DNA from: Azospirillum oryzae | GTDB taxonomy: Bacteria > Pseudomonadota > Alphaproteobacteria > Azospirillales > Azospirillaceae | DNA length: 64,000 bases | Direction of reading: 5' to 3' | NCBI RefSeq assembly: GCF_008364795.1 | Contig: NZ_VTTM01000015.1 | Location: 103,635-167,634 of the forward strand | In this document: piece by piece, positions 1 through 8,714 of the stretch | Numbering within the stretch: position 1 is the first letter of the stretch | Layout of the letters: every line of letters starts with the position of its first letter | Notes under the pieces: generated by a model | Told to the model about the DNA's origin: nothing | The model's input: only the letters and a program-made list of their open reading frames with translations | The model's database searches: none | Program-made: the position numbers and the translations under genes

Positions 1-528
1 GGCGAAGGCCGACGCGGTGTCCCCGCCGGCCACCGAGAAGGCGAGCGGGAAGTTCGACGCGCCGAACACCGCGACCGGCCCCAGCGGGATGTGGCGCTGG
101 CGGATGTCGGATCGGGGCAGCGGCGTGCGCGCCGGCAGGGCCGGGTCGATGCGGGCCTCGATCCAGCTGCCCTCGCGCACCACCTGGGCGAACAGGCGGA
201 GCTGGCCGACGGTGCGCCCGCGCTCGCCCTCCAGCCGGGCGCGCGGCAGGCCGCTCTCGGCCATGGCGCGGGTGATGAGGTCGTCGCCGATGTCGAGGAT
301 GTTCTGGGCGACCGTCTCCAGGAAGGCCGCGCGCTGCTCCAGGCCGGTCTCGCGGAAGCCGTCGAAGGCGGCCCAGGCCAGCGCGCAGGCACGCTCCACC
401 TCGGCCGCGCCGCCGCCGCCGAAGACGGGGTCCAGCGCCTCGCCGGTGGCGGGGTCGACGGCGCGGAACCCGCCCTGGCCGCCGCGGTGGGCGCTCGCGC
501 CGATCAGCATCTCGCCGGTGATGGTCAT
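1..528 (-). CDS. araE: alpha-ketoglutaric semialdehyde dehydrogenase (N-terminal part, runs off window)
   Basis: The first 176 residues of an aldehyde dehydrogenase superfamily protein are present and the rest lies left of base 1. The N-terminus (MTITGEMLIGAS, then a VDPATGEAL motif) and the segment PLGPVAVFGASNFPLAFS are typical of 2,5-dioxovalerate dehydrogenases, which oxidise alpha-ketoglutaric semialdehyde to 2-oxoglutarate with NAD(P)+. This is the last step of the non-phosphorylative L-arabinose pathway. The ATG at 526-528 has an AAGGAGA ribosome site about 8 bases upstream. The gene follows araD by 25 bases on the same strand, and araB-araD-araE reads as one leftward operon. The catalytic Cys and Glu are outside the window, so the assignment rests on the N-terminal sequence and the neighbours. 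Confidence 0.85.
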   Translation of the reverse strand, partial: MTITGEMLIGASAHRGGQGGFRAVDPATGEALDPVFGGGGAAEVERACALAWAAFDGFRETGLEQRAAFLETVAQNILDIGDDLITRAMAESGLPRARLEGERGRTVGQLRLFAQVVREGSWIEARIDPALPARTPLPRSDIRQRHIPLGPVAVFGASNFPLAFSVAGGDTASAFA

Positions 529-553
529 GTGGGGTCTTCTCCTTGGAAGCCGC

Positions 554-1480
554 TCAGCGCGCCCAGCGCAACACCAGCGGATCGAGCCGCCGCGCCGCGT
601 CGAGCAGCCCTTCGCGGCTCATCGGATGCGGATTGGCCGTCGGGTGGCGCATCGCGTCGGACGTGATGACGCCGCCCTCCTTCATCAGGATCTTCGCGGT
701 GGCGATGCCGCACTGGCGGTTTTCGTGGTTGATCAGCGGCAGCCAGCGCCCATAGGCCGCCACCGCCGCCTCGCGGTCGCCCGCCAGATAGGGGTCGACG
801 ATCTGCCGGATGCCGTCGGGATAGCCGCCGCCGGTCATCGCCCCCGTCGCCCCGGCGTCGAGGTCGGCCAGCAGCGTGATCGCCTCCTCGCCGTCCCAAG
901 GGCCTTCGATGGCGTCGCCGCCCAGTTCGATCAGCGTGCGCAGCTTTGCCGCCGCCTGCGGCACCTCGATCTTGAAGTAGGAGACGTTGGCGATTTCCCG
1001 CGCCATCCGCGCCAGCAGAGGCGCGGACAGCGAGGTGCCGCTGACCGGCGCGTCCTGGATCATGATCGGGATGTCGATGGCGTCCGACACCCGCTGGAAG
1101 AACTCGACGATGCCGGCCTCCGGCACCCGGATGGTGGCGCCGTGATAGGGCGGCATCACCATCACCATGGCGGCCCCCAGATCCTGGGCGCGGCGGCTGC
1201 GGTCGGCGCAGGCGCGGGTGCTGAAATGGGTGGTGGTGACGATCACCGGCACCCGGCCGGCGACATGGGCCAGCATCGTCTCCATCAGCACCGTGCGCTC
1301 GTCGTCGGTCAGCACGAACTGTTCGGAGAAGTTGGCGAGGATGCACAGGCCGGTGGAGCCGGCGTCGATCATGAAGTCGACGCAGCGCTTCTGACCGTCG
1401 AGGTCCAGTTCTCCCGCTTCGGTGAAGATGGTGGGGACGACGGGGAAGACGCCGCGATAGGGGCGTGCGCTGGGCGGCAT
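554..1480 (-). CDS. araD: L-2-keto-3-deoxyarabonate dehydratase (DapA/NAL family)
   Basis: A 308-residue class I aldolase-fold protein of the dihydrodipicolinate synthase/N-acetylneuraminate lyase family. The family pattern is visible: GSTGLCILANFSEQF (the GxxGE-like loop), then PPYHGATI, and SYFKIEVPQ with the predicted Schiff-base lysine. In Azospirillum this family member dehydrates L-2-keto-3-deoxyarabonate to alpha-ketoglutaric semialdehyde, the substrate of the next gene. The start at 1480 (MPPSARPYRG) is preceded by GAGGATA. A longer open frame extends upstream but runs through araB in another frame and has no support. The specific substrate is inferred from the surrounding arabinose genes; the family assignment is firm. 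Confidence 0.88.
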   Translation of the reverse strand: MPPSARPYRGVFPVVPTIFTEAGELDLDGQKRCVDFMIDAGSTGLCILANFSEQFVLTDDERTVLMETMLAHVAGRVPVIVTTTHFSTRACADRSRRAQDLGAAMVMVMPPYHGATIRVPEAGIVEFFQRVSDAIDIPIMIQDAPVSGTSLSAPLLARMAREIANVSYFKIEVPQAAAKLRTLIELGGDAIEGPWDGEEAITLLADLDAGATGAMTGGGYPDGIRQIVDPYLAGDREAAVAAYGRWLPLINHENRQCGIATAKILMKEGGVITSDAMRHPTANPHPMSREGLLDAARRLDPLVLRWAR

Positions 1481-1515
1481 GGCGAAAGTATCCTCTATCG
1501 AAATCCAGTCGGCGG

Positions 1516-2397
1516 TCAGCGCGAGGCGGGTCCGAACCCGCAAGCCGGCAGGCCGCGCACGCCGGGGTCGCACTCGAACAGCGCGCCGGCCAGCGGTTCC
1601 TCGTCCCGGCCATGCGCCGCGGTGGTGATGAACATCCGATCCAGATCGGGACCGGCGAAGACGCAGGAGGTGACGCGGGACACCGGCAGCGCGATAACGC
1701 GATCCAGCGTCCCGTCGGGGCGGAAGCGGCTGACCCGGGCGCCGTCCCAATGGGCGATCCACAGCCCGCCCGCGGCGTCGCAGGTCATGCCGTCGGGATA
1801 GCCGTCCGCCTCGGTGAAGCGGATGTGGACGCGCTTGCCCGACAGGCTGCCGTCGGCGCCGATGTCGAAGGCGTAGACCGTCCGCGCCGCGCTGTCGGTG
1901 TGGTAGATCGTCCGCCCGTCCGGCGACAGCGCCGGCCCGTTGGCGACGGTGTAGCCCTGATCGACCCGCGTGACCGAACCGTCGCCGTCGATCCGGTAGA
2001 AGCTGCCGGCCGGCGCCTCCTCCGCATCGTCCATGCTGCCGACCCACAGCCGGCCGTCACGGTCGGCCTTGCCGTCGTTCAGGCGGTTGCCCGGCATGTC
2101 CGGCTCGATCCGCGCGATCTCCTCGGCAACCGTCGCCTGCCCCGGCTCCAGCCGCAGCCGGACCACACGGCGCGAGCGCAGCCCGGCGATGAAGCCATCG
2201 CCGTCGGCGCTCTCCACCAGCCAGCAGGCGGCATCATCCAGTTCCCAGCCCGCCTGCGAATCATCAGACAAACCGTGGCGCAGGATGCGGGAGCCCCGGA
2301 TATCGACGAAATACACGGCATCCTGCCGCGGGGACCAGAGCGGACCCTCCCCCAGCAGCGCCCGAGCCTGCCAGACGCACCGCGCTTCCTGCGCCAT
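1516..2397 (-). CDS. araB: L-arabinolactonase (SMP-30/gluconolactonase family)
   Basis: A 293-residue six-bladed beta-propeller lactonase of the SMP-30/regucalcin family. Blade motifs with metal-binding residues are visible: GEGPLWSP near the start, NRLNDGKADRDGRLWVGSMD, NGPALSPDGRTIYHTDS and DGYPDGMTCDAAGGLWIAHWDG. It should hydrolyse L-arabino-1,4-lactone to L-arabonate, the second pathway step, between araA and araC. It is the first gene of the leftward araB-araD-araE unit and is divergent from gbpR. A purine-rich GAGGGGGG stretch sits just before the ATG at 2395-2397. Lactone specificity is inferred from context. Confidence 0.88.
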   Translation of the reverse strand: MAQEARCVWQARALLGEGPLWSPRQDAVYFVDIRGSRILRHGLSDDSQAGWELDDAACWLVESADGDGFIAGLRSRRVVRLRLEPGQATVAEEIARIEPDMPGNRLNDGKADRDGRLWVGSMDDAEEAPAGSFYRIDGDGSVTRVDQGYTVANGPALSPDGRTIYHTDSAARTVYAFDIGADGSLSGKRVHIRFTEADGYPDGMTCDAAGGLWIAHWDGARVSRFRPDGTLDRVIALPVSRVTSCVFAGPDLDRMFITTAAHGRDEEPLAGALFECDPGVRGLPACGFGPASR

Positions 2398-2584
2398 ACC
2401 GCTCGACCCCCCTCACCCTGGCGGACCGCCATTCGCCGGCGGCCTTTTCAAAATTTGTTGACGGCCCAAACGATAAGGGGCCACTTGATAATCGTCCAAT
2501 ATGAAGATCGGCGTTTGCGATATCAAATGTCGTATCCCGACATCCCCAATCCCGGCGCCGCTGCCCCACCGGAGGCATACCCCC
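2398..2584. promoter_or_regulatory. divergent araB / gbpR control region
   Basis: This 187-base gap between the leftward lactonase operon and the rightward LysR gene is clearly more AT-rich than its surroundings from about 2445 to 2530. It contains an inverted repeat, TTGATA at 2485-2490 and TATCAA at 2521-2526, and a GATA-N10-TATC element from 2519. LysR regulators usually bind interrupted dyads in such divergent gaps, so binding by GbpR is plausible. No confident -35/-10 pair was found, and the binding assignment is inference. Confidence 0.4.
2571..2575 (+). promoter_or_regulatory. ribosome binding site deciding the TTG start of gbpR
   Basis: GGAGG lies 9 bases before TTG 2585 in the gbpR frame. 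No comparable site precedes the upstream ATG at 2501. Confidence 0.65.
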
Positions 2585-3577
2585 TTGACCCCGCAACGCT
2601 TTTCACCGAACTGGTTCCAGAAGGCGCGGCTGAAGCTGCGCCATCTCCAGCTGTTCGCGGCGCTCGATGAACACCGCAACCTGCACCGCGCCGCCGCCAG
2701 CCTGAACATGTCGCAGCCCGCCGCCTCCAAACTGCTGGGCGATCTGGAGGAAACGCTGGGGATCGAGCTGTTCGACCGCCATGGCCGCGGCATCGAGCCG
2801 AACTGGTACGGCAGCCTCATGATCCGCCACGCCCGGATGATCCTCAGCGAGCTGCAGGAGACGGGGGAGGAGCTGAACGCCCTGCTCGCCGGCCACAGTG
2901 GCCGGGTTTCCATCGGCACGGTGATGGCCCCGGCGGTGGAACTGGTGGTCCCGGTCATCAGCAGCCTGACCCGCGAGCATCCCAATCTGAAGGTCGCGGT
3001 GGCGGTGGAGACCAGCGACGTGCTGGCCGACCGCGTTCACCAGGGAGTGATGGATTTCGCCATCGGCCGCCTGCCCGGCCATTACGACCCCACCGCCTTC
3101 GAATATCAGGAGATCAGCAGCGAGGAACTGTGCTTCATCTGCCGCGAGGGCAACCCCCTTCTGCAGCTGGGCCGTCCGCTGACCGCCGCCGACCTGTCCG
3201 ATGCCACCTGGATCCTGCAGCCGGTCGGCACGCTGCTGCGCGACCGGGTGGAGGCGCTGTTCCGGGCCGAAGGCGCCCGGCTGCCGCACCGGGTGATCGA
3301 AAGCGCCTCTCCCGTCATCTCGATGGCGATGGTGGCGGAAACCGAGTCGATCACCGTCTTCGCCCGCGCGCTGGCCCAGGTGTTCTCGCCCAGCGGCTGC
3401 TGCGCCATCATGCCCTTCCACAAGCGTTTCAGCGTCGAGCCCTACGGCATCTTCTGGCTGAAGGACCGGCCGCTGTCGCCGGGCGCCCGCACCGTGCTGT
3501 CGGCGGTACGCGCGGCGTCGGAACTGAAGATGCGCCTCGTCGCCGCAGCCTCTCCCACCACTGCCGCCGCACAGTGA
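2585..3577 (+). CDS. gbpR: LysR-type regulator of sugar-binding protein genes (GbpR)
   Basis: A LysR-family regulator of 330 residues if translation starts at TTG 2585. That start is chosen because a perfect GGAGG lies at 2571-2575 with a 9-base spacer. The in-frame ATG at 2501 has no ribosome site and would add 28 residues of low-complexity sequence. The N-terminal winged helix-turn-helix reads RHLQLFAALDEHRNLHRAAASLNMSQPAASKLLGDLEE, unbroken through positions about 17-55. An effector domain follows. The gene immediately precedes chvE/sbpA. That is the order described in Azospirillum and Agrobacterium, where GbpR controls ChvE-type binding protein expression in response to galactose, arabinose and fucose. 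Confidence 0.85.
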   Translation: MTPQRFSPNWFQKARLKLRHLQLFAALDEHRNLHRAAASLNMSQPAASKLLGDLEETLGIELFDRHGRGIEPNWYGSLMIRHARMILSELQETGEELNALLAGHSGRVSIGTVMAPAVELVVPVISSLTREHPNLKVAVAVETSDVLADRVHQGVMDFAIGRLPGHYDPTAFEYQEISSEELCFICREGNPLLQLGRPLTAADLSDATWILQPVGTLLRDRVEALFRAEGARLPHRVIESASPVISMAMVAETESITVFARALAQVFSPSGCCAIMPFHKRFSVEPYGIFWLKDRPLSPGARTVLSAVRAASELKMRLVAAASPTTAAAQ

Positions 3578-3591
3578 CGACCGATACCGAA

Positions 3592-3650
3592 ATGCATATC
3601 GATTTGCCGAATAATCATATTTGACAGTTATGGGAAAAGGGAGGATTGCT
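3592..3650 (+). promoter_or_regulatory. putative chvE promoter and operator region
   Basis: The gap between gbpR and chvE contains an AT-rich dyad (ATATCGATT from about 3597, AATCATAT ending near 3620). It is followed at once by TTGACA (3621-3626), a good -35 box. The -10 box expected 17-18 bases later is weak. A weak -10 with a dyad on the -35 flank would suit an activator-dependent LysR target. Binding by GbpR is inference. Confidence 0.4.
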
Positions 3651-3742
3651 AGGGACACAAACCATCGCGTCCAACGCCATCCGCGCTACAGAACGCGGGG
3701 GCGGCGTATCGCGTGCCGTAGTAACGGGGAGGATTCCGGTCC

Positions 3743-4831
3743 ATGTCGTCTGCCAAGCGCACTTCCTTCAGCTCCAAACTGGCCGGCCTCGCCGTCGGCC
3801 TGATCGTCGTCGCCGGCGCCGCCGTCCCGGCCACGGCCCAGGACAAGCCGACCGTCGGCATCGCCATGCCGACCAAGTCGTCGGCGCGCTGGATCGACGA
3901 CGGCAACAACATGGTCAAGTATTTCCAGGAGAAGGGATACAAGACCGACCTGCAATATGCAGAGGACGACATCCCCAACCAGCTCGCCCAGATCGAGAAC
4001 ATGGTCACCAAGAACGACAAGGTTCTGGTGATCGCCGCCATCGACGGGACGACGCTGACCGACGTGCTGCAGAAGGCGGCGGAGCGCGGCGTGAAGGTCA
4101 TCGCCTACGACCGCCTGATCCGCGGCTCGGCCAACGTCGATTACTACGCCACCTTCGACAATTTCCAGGTCGGCGTCCTCCAGGCCTCCTACATCGAGAA
4201 GGCGCTCGGGCTGAAGGACGGCAAGGGCCCGTTCAACATCGAGCTGTTCGGCGGCTCGCCCGATGACAACAACGCCTACTTCTTCTACAACGGCGCCATG
4301 TCGGTGCTGCAGCCCTACATCGACAGCGGCAAGCTGAAGGTGGGCAGCGGCCAGGTCGGCATGGACAAGGTGTCCACCCTGCGCTGGGACGGCGCGGTCG
4401 CCCAGGCCCGCATGGACAATCTGCTGAGCGCCTATTACGGCAACAAGCGGGTCGACGCCGTGCTGTCGCCCTATGACGGCCTCAGCATCGGCATCATCTC
4501 GTCGCTGAAGGGTGTGGGCTACGGTTCGGCGGCGCAGCCGATGCCGGTCGTCACCGGCCAGGACGCCGAGGTGCAGTCGGTCAAGTCGATCCTGGCGGGC
4601 GAGCAGCGCTCCACCGTCTTCAAGGACACCCGCGAACTGGCGAAGGTCACGGTGGGCATGGTCGACGACCTGCTGGCCGGCCGCACCCCGCAGGTCAACG
4701 ACACCAAGACCTACGACAACGGCAAGAAAATCGTCCCCTCCTATCTGCTGAAGCCGGTGCTGGTCGACGCCACGAACTGGAAGCAGGTGCTGGTCGACGG
4801 CGGCTACTACAAGGAATCGCAGATCAAGTGA
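3743..4831 (+). CDS. chvE: periplasmic sugar-binding protein ChvE/SbpA
   Basis: A 362-residue type I periplasmic binding protein. The first 30 or so residues form a signal peptide (SKLAGLAVGLIVVAGAAVPATA, read from residue 11), with cleavage near ATA-QDK. The mature protein begins KPTVGIAMPTKSSARWIDDG, a hallmark of ChvE-type multiple-sugar binding proteins. Further signatures are DGTTLTDVLQKAAERGVKVIAYDRLI and SPYDGLSIGIISSL. In A. brasilense the homologue SbpA is needed for uptake of and chemotaxis to D-galactose, L-arabinose and D-fucose. It heads the chvE-gguA-gguB-araA transcription unit, and a chemoreceptor gene lies in the same run, so a role in both uptake and taxis is plausible. Confidence 0.92.
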   Translation: MSSAKRTSFSSKLAGLAVGLIVVAGAAVPATAQDKPTVGIAMPTKSSARWIDDGNNMVKYFQEKGYKTDLQYAEDDIPNQLAQIENMVTKNDKVLVIAAIDGTTLTDVLQKAAERGVKVIAYDRLIRGSANVDYYATFDNFQVGVLQASYIEKALGLKDGKGPFNIELFGGSPDDNNAYFFYNGAMSVLQPYIDSGKLKVGSGQVGMDKVSTLRWDGAVAQARMDNLLSAYYGNKRVDAVLSPYDGLSIGIISSLKGVGYGSAAQPMPVVTGQDAEVQSVKSILAGEQRSTVFKDTRELAKVTVGMVDDLLAGRTPQVNDTKTYDNGKKIVPSYLLKPVLVDATNWKQVLVDGGYYKESQIK

Positions 4832-4915
4832 GTGAACGGCGCGGGAGCGGGGCGCCATCCGGCATCCCCTCCCGCGCCTCGCCTTGCGGAAGGTCGGGCG
4901 GTCAGAGGTTAATCC

Positions 4916-6511
4916 ATGGACAGCATTCTTGAGATGCGCGGCATCACCAAGACGTTTCCGGGCGTCAAGGCGCTCGACAACGTCAACCTCTCGGTCCGCG
5001 AGGGGGAGATCCACGCGCTGATCGGCGAAAACGGCGCCGGAAAATCGACGCTGATGAAGGTGCTGAGCGGCGTCTACCCGCACGGCACCTACGAGGGCGA
5101 GATCCGCTTCCGCGGCCAGCCCGTCGCCTTTCGCGGCATCGCCGACAGCGAGAAGCTGGGCATCATCATCATCCACCAGGAACTGGCGCTGGTTCCGCTG
5201 CTGTCGATCACCGAGAACCTGTTTCTCGGCAACGAGCAGGCGAAACGGGGCCGGATCGACTGGGTCGCCGCCACCGCCCGCGCGCGCGAACTGCTGCGCA
5301 TGGTCGGCCTGACCGATTCGCCGGAGACGCTGATCACCGACATCGGCGTCGGCAAGCAGCAGCTGGTCGAGATCGCCAAGGCCCTGTCCAAGGAGGTCAA
5401 GCTGCTGATCCTGGACGAGCCGACCGCCAGCCTGAACGAGAGCGACAGCGACGCGCTGCTGGCCCTGCTGCTGCGCTTCAAGGAACAGGGCATCTCCTCC
5501 ATCCTGATCTCGCACAAGCTGAACGAGATCGCCAAGGTCGCCGACCGCGTCACCATCCTGCGCGACGGCACAACGGTGGAGACGCTGGACTGCCACGACG
5601 CGCCGATCAGCCAGGACCGCATCATCAAGGGCATGGTCGGCCGCGACCTCGCCGACCGCTATCCGCGCCGCACCAGCAACCCCGGCAACATCCTGTTCGA
5701 GGTGAAGGGCTGGAGCGCCGACCACCCCATCCATGCCGGCCGCCGCGTCGTCAAGGACATCGACCTGCATGTCCGCCGGGGCGAGGTGGTGGGCATCGCC
5801 GGGCTGATGGGCGCCGGCCGCACCGAATTCGCCATGAGCCTGTTCGGCCGCTCCTACGGCCGCAACATCCGCGGCCAGGCCTTCCTCGACGGGCGCGAGA
5901 TCGACGTGTCCACGATAGCCAAGGCGATGGGCAACGGCCTCGCCTATGCCACCGAGGACCGCAAGCATTACGGCCTCGTGCTGGACAACGACATCCGCCA
6001 CAACGTGACGCTGGCCAATCTGAACGGCGTCGCGAAGCGCGGCGTCATCCACCACGAGCGCGAGATCGAGGTCGCCAACGACTTCCGCCGCCGCCTGCGC
6101 ATCCGCTGTTCCGACGTGTTCCAGCAGACGGTCAATCTGTCCGGCGGCAACCAGCAGAAGGTCGTGCTCAGCAAATGGCTGTTCGCCGACCCGAAGGTGC
6201 TGATCCTGGACGAGCCGACCCGCGGCATCGACGTCGGCGCCAAATATGAAATCTACACCATCGTCAACCAGCTGGTGGCCGAGGGCCGCGGCGTCATCCT
6301 GATCTCCTCGGAACTGCCGGAGCTTCTGGGTGTCGCCGACCGCATCTATGTGATGAACGAAGGCGCTTTGGTCGCCGAGATGCCGGCGGCCGAGGCCAGC
6401 CAGGAAAAGATCATGCACGCCATCATGTCGTCCGCCTCGAAAGCCACGGCGGCGCGCGCCGCCGTCGCCGCTGCCGCCTTGAACAATGGTGCTTTGGAGT
6501 CCCTGCAATGA
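4916..6511 (+). CDS. gguA: sugar ABC transporter ATP-binding protein, two nucleotide-binding domains
   Basis: A 531-residue tandem ATPase of the RbsA/XylG/MglA class. The N-terminal domain has a full Walker A (GENGAGKST, residues about 40-48) and the Walker B/LILDEPTASLNESD stretch. The C-terminal domain has the usual degenerate Walker A (GLMGAGRTEF) but an intact LSGGNQQKV signature and a second LILDEPTRGIDVG. This is the normal asymmetric pattern for monosaccharide importers. The gene lies 84 bases after chvE and overlaps gguB by 4 bases (ATGA), so the transporter is translationally coupled. It should energise import of arabinose and galactose with ChvE and GguB. Confidence 0.93.
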   Translation: MDSILEMRGITKTFPGVKALDNVNLSVREGEIHALIGENGAGKSTLMKVLSGVYPHGTYEGEIRFRGQPVAFRGIADSEKLGIIIIHQELALVPLLSITENLFLGNEQAKRGRIDWVAATARARELLRMVGLTDSPETLITDIGVGKQQLVEIAKALSKEVKLLILDEPTASLNESDSDALLALLLRFKEQGISSILISHKLNEIAKVADRVTILRDGTTVETLDCHDAPISQDRIIKGMVGRDLADRYPRRTSNPGNILFEVKGWSADHPIHAGRRVVKDIDLHVRRGEVVGIAGLMGAGRTEFAMSLFGRSYGRNIRGQAFLDGREIDVSTIAKAMGNGLAYATEDRKHYGLVLDNDIRHNVTLANLNGVAKRGVIHHEREIEVANDFRRRLRIRCSDVFQQTVNLSGGNQQKVVLSKWLFADPKVLILDEPTRGIDVGAKYEIYTIVNQLVAEGRGVILISSELPELLGVADRIYVMNEGALVAEMPAAEASQEKIMHAIMSSASKATAARAAVAAAALNNGALESLQ

Positions 6512-7707
6512 GCGCCGAACTGAACCTGCCGGCCGCGCCGCCGCGCCAGGCCTCGATGGCCAAGTTCCTGAAGAGCCACATGCGCGATTACGGCATGCTG
6601 ATCTCGCTGCTGGCGATCGTGGCGTTCTTCCAGTACATGACCAACGGCACGCTGCTGCAGCCGCTGAACCTGACCAACCTCGTGCTGCAGAACAGCTACA
6701 TCGTCATCATGGCGCTGGGCATGCTGCTGGTGATCGTCGCCGGGCACATCGACCTGTCGGTGGGCTCCATCGTCGGCTTCATCGGCGCGCTGGCCGCCAT
6801 CCTGATGGTGCAGTTCCACTGGCACTTCATCCCCACCGCCATCGTCAGCTTGGCGGCGGGTGCCGCCATCGGCGCCGCCCAGGGCTACTGGGTCGCGTAC
6901 TTCCGCATACCGTCCTTCATCGTGACGCTGGCCGGCATGCTGGTCTTCCGCGGCCTCAGCCTCGCGCTGCTGGCCGGCCAGTCGGTCGGACCCTTCCCGG
7001 TTGAGTTCCAGCGCCTCAGCTCCGGCTTCATCCCGGACATCTTCGGCACCGAGGGCTTTCACACCACCACGATGGTGCTGTGCCTCGCCACCCCGGCGAT
7101 CCTGATCGCCTTCAGCGTCGCCGCCCGCATGCGCCGCCACCGCTTCGCCATCGAACAGGAGCCGCTGGTCCTGTTCGTGCTGAAGAGCGCCGGGCTGTTC
7201 GCGGTGGTCGCCTATGTCGGCTGGCTGCTGTCCACCTACAAGGGCCTGCCGAACGTCCTCATCATCATGGCGCTGCTGATCGGCCTCTACGCCTTCGTTA
7301 CCCGCGACACCACGATCGGCCGGCGCATCTATGCGTTGGGCGGCAACGAGAAGGCGGCCAAGCTGTCGGGCATCGATACCCGCCGCCTGTCCTTCTACAC
7401 CTTCGTCAACATGGGCGTCCTGGCGGCACTCGCCGGCCTGATCTTCGCCGCCCGCCTCAACACCGCGACGCCGAAGGCCGGCGTGTCGTTCGAGCTGGAC
7501 GTGATCGCCGCCTGCTTCATCGGCGGCGCCTCGGCCTCGGGCGGCGTCGGCCGGGTGACCGGTGCGGTGATCGGCGCCTTCATCATGGGCGTGATGAACA
7601 ACGGCATGTCGATCGTCGGCATCGGCATCGACTGGCAGCAGGTGATCAAGGGTCTGGTGCTGCTCGCCGCCGTCTGCTTCGACGTCTACAACAAGGGCAA
7701 GGCCTGA
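6508..7707 (+). CDS. gguB: sugar ABC transporter permease
   Basis: A 399-residue inner-membrane permease of the RbsC/XylH/AraH class with about ten hydrophobic segments. The conserved EAA-like stretch reads GHIDLSVGSIVGFIGALAA. Near the C-terminus it has GGASASGGVGRVTGAVIGAF. The length suits the longer XylH/GguB subfamily rather than the shorter RbsC type. It overlaps gguA by 4 bases and is followed 29 bases later by araA on the same strand, so uptake and first oxidation are likely co-transcribed. Confidence 0.93.
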   Translation: MSAELNLPAAPPRQASMAKFLKSHMRDYGMLISLLAIVAFFQYMTNGTLLQPLNLTNLVLQNSYIVIMALGMLLVIVAGHIDLSVGSIVGFIGALAAILMVQFHWHFIPTAIVSLAAGAAIGAAQGYWVAYFRIPSFIVTLAGMLVFRGLSLALLAGQSVGPFPVEFQRLSSGFIPDIFGTEGFHTTTMVLCLATPAILIAFSVAARMRRHRFAIEQEPLVLFVLKSAGLFAVVAYVGWLLSTYKGLPNVLIIMALLIGLYAFVTRDTTIGRRIYALGGNEKAAKLSGIDTRRLSFYTFVNMGVLAALAGLIFAARLNTATPKAGVSFELDVIAACFIGGASASGGVGRVTGAVIGAFIMGVMNNGMSIVGIGIDWQQVIKGLVLLAAVCFDVYNKGKA

Positions 7708-7736
7708 GGCTTTCCGCCCCGACCGGACTTACCGCC

Positions 7737-8675
7737 ATGACGCTCCCCACCCTCGGTCTCGTCGGCTTGGGCAAGATCGCCCGCGACCAGCACATCCCGG
7801 CGATTGCCGCCACCGGCCTGTTCGATCTCGCCGCCGTGGTCAGCCCGGACGGCGCCGGCACCGAAGGAGTTCCGACCTTCCGCTCCCAGGCGGAGATGCT
7901 GGCGGCATTGCCCCATCTCGACGCCGTGGCGCTCTGCACCCCGCCCGCCGTCCGCCACGGCCTCACGGTGGAGGCGCTCCGCGCCGGCAAGCATGTGCTG
8001 ATCGAGAAGCCCCCCGCCGCCACCCTGTCGGAGCTTCACGATCTGGTGGCGGAGGCCGACATCGCCCGCCGCACCCTGTTCACCGCCTGGCATTCGCAGT
8101 TCAACCCGGCGGTGGAGGAAACCCGCCGCCGGCTGGCGGATGCCACCATCAGCAGCGTCGCCATCACCTGGAAGGAGGATGTGCGGCGCTGGCATCCGGG
8201 CCAGGACTGGATCTTCGCGGCCGGCGGATTCGGCGTCTTCGATCCCGGCATCAACGCCCTGTCGATCCTGACCGACATCCTGCCCGCCCCGGTCTTCGTC
8301 CGCGCCGCCGACCTCCATGTCCCGGCCAACCGCGACACGCCGATCGCCGCGACGTTGGAGATGGGTGCGGCCCCCGGATCCCGCATCGGCCGCGTCACCG
8401 CCGACTTCGACTTCCTCCAGCAGGGCGAGCAGACCTGGTCCATCGTCATCGAGACGGCGGACGGGCGCCTCGACCTCACCCATGGCGGCACCCGCCTGTT
8501 CGCGGACGGCGTGCCGGTGCTGGCCGAGCCCGACACCGAGTACCAGCGCATCTATCGCCACTTCCACCGGTTGATCGGCGATGGGGCGAGCGACGTCGAC
8601 GGCCGTCCGCTGTCGCTGGTCGCCGACGCCTGCATGGTCGGGCGCTGGCACCGCACCGACTCCTTCGACTGGTAG
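7737..8675 (+). CDS. araA: L-arabinose 1-dehydrogenase (Gfo/Idh/MocA family)
   Basis: A 312-residue NAD(P)-dependent sugar dehydrogenase. The Rossmann motif GLVGLGKIARDQHIPAI is at the N-terminus, followed by the EKPP segment (KHVLIEKPPAATLSE) diagnostic of Gfo/Idh/MocA oxidoreductases. The C-terminal alpha/beta domain carries GGFGVFDPGINAL. It matches the A. brasilense enzyme that oxidises L-arabinose (and D-galactose) to the lactone, step one of the pathway completed by araB, araC, araD and araE here. The ATG at 7737 was chosen because the frame upstream runs through gguB. It probably shares the gguB transcript. Confidence 0.9.
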   Translation: MTLPTLGLVGLGKIARDQHIPAIAATGLFDLAAVVSPDGAGTEGVPTFRSQAEMLAALPHLDAVALCTPPAVRHGLTVEALRAGKHVLIEKPPAATLSELHDLVAEADIARRTLFTAWHSQFNPAVEETRRRLADATISSVAITWKEDVRRWHPGQDWIFAAGGFGVFDPGINALSILTDILPAPVFVRAADLHVPANRDTPIAATLEMGAAPGSRIGRVTADFDFLQQGEQTWSIVIETADGRLDLTHGGTRLFADGVPVLAEPDTEYQRIYRHFHRLIGDGASDVDGRPLSLVADACMVGRWHRTDSFDW

Positions 8676-8714
8676 AAGGCCCCGGGAGAGGGTCCGGCAA
8701 CAGGGAGGTCCCGC

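Noticed and set aside
3686..6508. A 940-codon open frame antisense to chvE-gguA
   Set aside because: Low-complexity composition with no conserved motif, overlying two firmly identified genes in the opposite direction.
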